Positions 58,609 to 64,000 of a DNA stretch of 64,000 nt are shown in pieces. Source of the DNA: Adineta ricciae (lineage: Eukaryota; Rotifera; Eurotatoria; Adinetida; Adinetidae); NCBI GenBank assembly GCA_905250025.1, contig CAJNOJ010000013.1:620001-684000 (forward strand), written 5' to 3'. Positions within the stretch are counted from its first letter, which is position 1, and the number at the start of each line of letters is the position of its first letter. Under the pieces are notes generated by a model that saw nothing but the letters and a program-made list of their open reading frames with translations, did not search any database and was not told the origin of the DNA. Position numbers and translations under genes: made by a program.

Positions 58609-60480
58609 TTATTTTCTCTCTGAATTACTATTTGTATCAAGTATGGCTGCTTGGTCGAGCGTTTCGTGTGCGGGCAGAAGATCTCTGTGTGATCTTACAT
58701 GAATATTAACAAGCAATCCTGCACGTAACATATTTAAGTAAACGCGCATGAGATTGGAGTAGATCCGAACTGATTCGATGTCCCCATGACGATGTAACAG
58801 ATATTTCCACAGGAGAGTGACGTAGGCGTTCTGTCTGTCGAATAGTGGTGATGTTTTCTTCAACCGCGACACGGAAGATTTCGAATCGTAGTAACAAAAT
58901 AGTGGTGTCGAAAAAAAAATGACAATGATCCAAACGCGCGTGACAATCGGATCGGCAATCCAAGTTTTCTCGGCTAACTGCTCGGAATATGCTAGTTCTT
59001 TGTAAAGTTCTGAACCGCATAAGTATTGCCAAGAAGCTTGATGAACGTCGGACTATAAATGAGCAAACATTTGTTTCGCCTAACTCGAAAGAATATTGAA
59101 ATCTACAGGAAACTTTACCTGCCATCGCTCGGAAAAACAAGATTGATTAAGTTCATAACTATTGATGAGCATTAGCCGACGCAGATTGTTTCTACACACT
59201 GCTATTTGTTCATTTCGTGACAGAGAATGAAACGCAGGCAGTGCGCGCACGAATGACGAAACGGATAATACTAGATTAAATGGCACTAATGTAGAATATT
59301 CTGCGATAGATCGTTTCTCATGCATTTCAGTAGGAAACAGCGTCGCTCGTCGTTCGATGAAAGCTTTTAAACAGCAAGTATCGTACGCATAAACAACATT
59401 AGATAAATGTTGCCAATCCAATTCATTCAATAGACTTCCACTGTGCAAGACACGCTAAAATAGAAAACATAATTTAATTCGTAAAATACAAAGTACTTTG
59501 TTCGATTATTCATTTTTCCCAGAAACTACTCGATGATCGTTCATGGATAATATAGGGGGACGAGCAATTTGGTGGGTATACTCAAACAGCCTGTTTTAAA
59601 AGTAGAACGATATTTTTGGCCTATTCATATAAACAGAATTAAATGCATTCTTCTTTATTATTTGTGCGCTCTAAAGATAATCGAATGGCATCAGATTTCA
59701 GCGGAGTGCTTCATTGAAATAACTTAAACACATAGCATATGTCATGCATTATAAAATGTTTTCGTTTGTCATTTGCATTAATTTTGTAATTATTGAGGAT
59801 TTCTGATGTGAAAGTAACGTGACCTGCACTCGCATTCTTTTCATGCTCTCTCTTGTTAAAAGCTATATTAATCGGGTGAAAGATTAATTAACTTTTCACC
59901 TAATCGCTAATCTTCTACAAGGATGTTTTCAGCTCTCATACCTGACATATTATTGACTTGTCATCTCTTGATTCTTGTTGTTGCTTCAAGAAGAGTCGTC
60001 GCTTTCGGTTATTGTCGACAAGTTTTCTATGTCGTTCATTTTCTTCATCCGTACGAACTAGTTCTTCTTTCATTCCAACTTCAAAACATCGTTGCAGGCG
60101 GCATGACGAACAACGGCGAATATGCATATAATGACTTGTTGCATCATTTGTTTCGTCCATACTCTTCTTCGATACATTCGATTCCAAATGTTGACAAGGT
60201 AAATTAAGGATCTAGACGATGATAAATATTTCGATAAACAGATAACATCGTTGATATATTGATCTATTTCCTTACTTCTTTCCGTCGGGCATTACGTCGA
60301 AAGAAAGCTGCTAGGCAATCACAGGAGAAATACGAGAACAAACTGACGATTCAATTTACCTTTACAAGGCGCGCATGTTGGTGCACCGAAATTTATACCA
60401 ATTGCTTTCGAATTACAGATAATACATTCTCGCGTGGAATACGATGACTGACGATGGTACTGTTCAACTGTACTATTCAT
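58609..60480 (-). CDS. Divergent nuclear hormone receptor, tandem copy 2
   Basis: Five exons, 60480-60360, 60307-60276, 60211-59942, 59454-59119 and 59052-58609, 400 residues. DNA-binding domain: ECIICNSKAIGINFGAPTC, then APCKAFFRRNARRKE. The second finger is longer, and the Cys seen in copy 1 (NAIC) is missing: LPCQHLESNVSKKSMDE ... ATSHYMHIRRCSSC, then RLQRCFEVGM. His residues stand near the lost Cys. The hinge is charged (RTDEENERHRKLVDNNRKRR). The LBD-like part has LSNVVYAYDTCCLKAF, RVWIIVIFFSTPLFCYYD and YVTLLWKYLLHRHGDI, clearly homologous to copy 1. The 32-bp exon 2 and the split CK|AFF codon are shared. The intron 59455-59941 is about 490 bp, unusually long here. Family role is ligand-regulated transcription; zinc binding of the second finger is doubtful. 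Confidence 0.8.
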
Positions 60481-63400
60481 CGCTATCTCCTACAAAATAA
60501 TATTCCATCAGATTCCACTCGTTCAACTTTATAGAAGTAGATATTTTTCTTCATCATTGTTGAAGAATACCTGATTTCGAACTCTTAGAAAAATCAATTA
60601 GAACATGAAGGATGATATGAGTTCAACGATTTCCGCTTCGAAAAGCGTATGGCATTGTGTGGTTTTTTTCATTTCCTGTGCTTTTTATTTAACTCGAAAA
60701 CTGACGGGTGCGCTATTGCGTGATGACCGTCTTAACAACACTCACTCTCTATATACGGATTCAGCGAAAAGAAGAGAAGCGAGACAAGAAAAACATGGAC
60801 AAATAATCAAATACAGTCAGCTGGTTGAGTTGTCATTGTGAAGACTAAAACTATGGATATAGTTATCTTAGTTGGTACTAAACTCTATCAGATAGTCGGA
60901 AAAAGCTCAACGTTCATTGCCTCGACGAGATGTTTGTCTTTTTCCAGGTCGACCATCCGGCATGTGCTTGAAGAATGCCAGCAGATGTATGAAGTTAGAG
61001 TGCATCATGGATATATATACACCGCTACTCGTTATTGCAAAGTACAATAACTACTCTAACATTTATAATTATTATTCGAGATTGAGTTTTGTAAGAAATG
61101 TCGTTATTTACTCGCCGTCAGTACTATACTCTATGACCTATGTGTATTTACACTCCTAATCGAAGGTTTTATTTAGCTGACATGCGAAAGAAAAATATTA
61201 GTTATATTCTAACAAAGACTGAAGCAGATTTGAATTTCTTCCAAACAGGGTGTTTTAACCGTGATAAGTTAGAGAGAAAAAAGTGTAAAAATCTTCAAAC
61301 AAAATTACCGTAAGTTCGCTATGAACGACAGCACATGCTGGATCCATAATAATAAGTTAATTTGATCAAATCAAAATGATGTCATTGGTTATCGTCGTAG
61401 TTAAATATTTTTTACTAAATGAAAAGAGAAAAACTTCAGGTTTTCTTTCTCTTCTATTACAGAACATGAATCATGTATTTTTTCTCTCTGATGGTGCAAT
61501 CGAGTAAAATGAAAATAAATATATGCGGGGACTGTACAAAACAACAGACTATTGTGTTTTGTGTATAACATCGATATAAAAAAACGATTTCGTGATTGTT
61601 TATGTCGCTTTTACATTGAAATTCGTCTGAGGCTCTAGAATATATTGTCACCACTTGATCCTTCCTTTCTCCACGAGAAAAACAAAAAAAGAAAAGGTTA
61701 TCTACATATGTAAAACATTTCGCCTCGTGCTTAAGAAAAAATAAAGATTTTCCTCTTCTCCATTCGTCTCCCTCACGATACAGAGCTATCGCTTGTTCTC
61801 ATTTATTCTATTTTTTTTCAGAGGCACGCAGACTTTACTCAAGAAAGAACGAATCAACGATTGTAAGGGTTCTCAGAGGTTGAAAATTGTTAAAAGTACA
61901 TTTCACGACATCCATATCATTAGTTTGTCTACGGGGCGTTGTCGAGTAAAACATTTCATACAAGGGGCTTGTTTTTCTTTTTTCTGGTTCCCAAAAAGAA
62001 AAATAAAGTAAAAAAAGATCTCGTCATCAATTGATGGACAGCAAAAAGGAATTCAAATTATTTCAACGAGATGTACTTCTCAAAGTAAGTAAAGAAACAC
62101 AAAGTCTCCTGTTAGACTTTGTACTCATAAATATACTTTCTATATGCTACTCTAGTCTACAACGATAGGTGAAAGAAGCAGAGAAGAAGAAAAACACCCG
62201 TACAACAGCGACCAATAACACTGTTTTTCTATTATTGCGAACATTACACGTTCTTCTAATGAAAGGTGTTTTGGACGGATTTTCTGTCTATTACGCCATT
62301 ATTTATCTTTTATAAGGACATTTCTCTGACGTGAGCAGTAGATTGAACTGAAATGATTAATTAATTCATGAAATTCTACAGCATGTCACCAGTATTTTGT
62401 CCTTTCCCGCCGAGAATCCATGCTGATGAATCAACCGTTTATTGGAACGCAAAAGACATTAGTGCCGAGTTGTGTTCTTTTGTTGAAAATGTGATATAAC
62501 AAAATAATAGACGACCTTGACAGGCGCAGAAGGCCACCGAGTAGAGAAGGTAATTTCAATACTCTACTTGGAGTGGCATGAAATGTTATTTAGTGTTGGT
62601 TAATTATTAGTTTCATCTGATTCACGTTGATGATATAAATGGAAAGTTCTCATCAGTACGGATGAGACTAACAATGTCAAAGCAAGTAATCCGAGAACTA
62701 TGAATGAATGCAAGCGCAAAAACAATCGTGTATGTTGACAGGCTTCGTACTTTTTCCTGTCATCGAGGTCACTAGTGAGTAGTGACAAACGGAATCATCA
62801 CCGAAGCAGCTGTTGAATGAACGATCGCAATTCGTGCTATTTGTGAATAAGTGAAACAATATAGAATATCTTTTACTTAGAGAAAGTTACTTGAGACGAA
62901 ACATTGTCAATCAAATTTTCTTGTTTACAATAGATTGCCGTCTTCAATTGAAATCTGAATAAAGTCGAGTAATGAATAGATCCTTACGGTACGTGATTGA
63001 TGTCAAAATCATCATAAACGATCAACATTTATCACGTCATACAGACGAAATTCAAAAGATCATTATACTCCTATTATGATTTCATCTGATGTTGCTTTAT
63101 CCGAAGACCTGCAATTATAATTAAATAATCTATCAGATTAGGACTCGCATAAAGATAAGATAGATTTGTTTATAACAAATACTAACTTGGTGCAAATACG
63201 AAATGCACTTAAATGACATTTGAACAGAGGTATATATCAAAATAAAATTACAACTAGAAGTCGCGCGAGTATATGAGTTTGCTAAATAAAGACTTTCACA
63301 GCCGAAAGATATCGCCAGAGGTATTTGTTAACCTCGTCCGTATTCTGGAATGTAGATCGGGCAATCTCCTGAGGAATTCGGAGAATTTTATTTAGTGACT

Positions 63401-64000
63401 ATTCTAAGTTCGAGACATTATTTCAATAATTCTTGTTGATCACGAAGCCGAAGAAATAGTATCCGTGAATTTTAACCTCCTGATAACATCAGCGAAATGC
63501 GTACCCACTAGAGAAAAACTTGTTTTTATTAAACCAGTATTTGACCATCATAAAACTAATGCCGATACGATAACAAGAAGCTATATACATGTTGAGATCG
63601 TATGATAATCATTCGCTTCTATGTCGTCATTATTGATAGAATTGAGTACATTTTTTCAATTATAAATGATTTTCGCAACTAAGCGTGACAAAATTATAAA
63701 CTGTTGTTCACAGAAGAAAATATTCTCGAAGTATCAGTATATTGCCATGATTGTTCTCAAAAAACCAATCATTAGAGCGTGTATCTGCAACTACAACGTC
63801 GTTTTGACTTCTTTCTATGAGTACATGATACAGTTCTATATAAGGAAAGAATATTTGATGTGCAATCAGAGCGATGTTGGAAAAAAGCATAAAAAGAAAA
63901 CTAGATCTACTCACATATACTCGACTACTTTTCGATTTTTTATCTAGACGCCGTTTTATCTTGTATATGCCATCAATGTTATATGATTTTCATTAAATAT
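60481..64000. other. Right end: no convincing gene, about 3.5 kb
   Basis: AT-rich sequence with only short open frames and no splice chain I can defend. The first few hundred bases must include the promoter of the nuclear receptor that starts at 60480. One short frame with a membrane-like helix is listed separately. Confidence 0.5.
62600..62788 (-). CDS. Possible small membrane protein or C-terminal exon
   Basis: Short frame ending at 62600 with SDLDDRKKYEACQHTRLFLR followed by one strong hydrophobic helix (LHSFIVLGLLALTLLVSSVL) and a short polar tail. The amphipathic-then-hydrophobic pattern is protein-like. However, there is no ATG at its start and no clear upstream acceptor or partner exon. 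Treat as a weak candidate. Confidence 0.2.
   Translation of the reverse strand: MSLLTSDLDDRKKYEACQHTRLFLRLHSFIVLGLLALTLLVSSVLMRTFHLYHQRESDETNN

Noticed and set aside
1..64000. CRISPR arrays, prokaryotic operons, insertion sequences or viral genes
   Set aside because: The sequence is intron-rich animal DNA. No spaced direct repeats, transposase, reverse transcriptase or viral frames were seen. A tRNA scan by eye found nothing, but that is a weak test.

Overview
This window looks like metazoan nuclear DNA, most likely from a bdelloid rotifer (Rotaria/Adineta type). It is AT-rich, introns are mostly 44-75 bp with plain GT-AG borders, and genes are packed a few hundred bases apart. The set is animal-specific: DEG/ENaC channel, protocadherin, biogenic-amine GPCR, nuclear receptors, tandem-domain tyrosine phosphatase. 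Several families occur as diverged tandem pairs. The organism call is inference; no diagnostic marker is present. All exon models were built by hand from splice sites and reading-frame phase. Those with listed exon coordinates sum to whole codons.

Layout. 0-10 kb: DEG/ENaC channel (+), golgin-84 (-), an unknown secreted protein (-), and a tandem pair of unrecognised single-pass receptor-like genes (-) with the same exon plan. 10.6-21.7 kb, all +: a two-domain PTP without ectodomain, an unknown protein, TMEM106, an EF-hand protein, a GT31 glycosyltransferase and a tail-anchored coiled-coil protein. 22-28.5 kb: a protocadherin (-) whose 5' part is repeated around assembly joins.

28.5-41 kb is a gene-poor stretch with a second near-identical tandem repeat (1.3 kb) and several microsatellites. 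Both long repeats, and an exact 221-bp repeat inside the protocadherin, touch N characters. They are best read as unmerged allelic or overlapping contigs, not real duplications.

41-60.5 kb: an amine-type GPCR (+), a C5orf34 homologue (-), two tandem ATG16L genes (-), AAGAB/p34 (+) with a second GPCR nested antisense in one of its introns, and two tandem nuclear receptors with aberrant zinc fingers (-). The last 3.5 kb has no convincing gene.

Functional themes are Golgi/endosome/autophagy trafficking (golgin-84, TMEM106, ATG16L x2, AAGAB) and cell-surface signalling or adhesion. I see no operon-like or cassette logic. The neighbourhood is ordinary animal gene order with local duplication.
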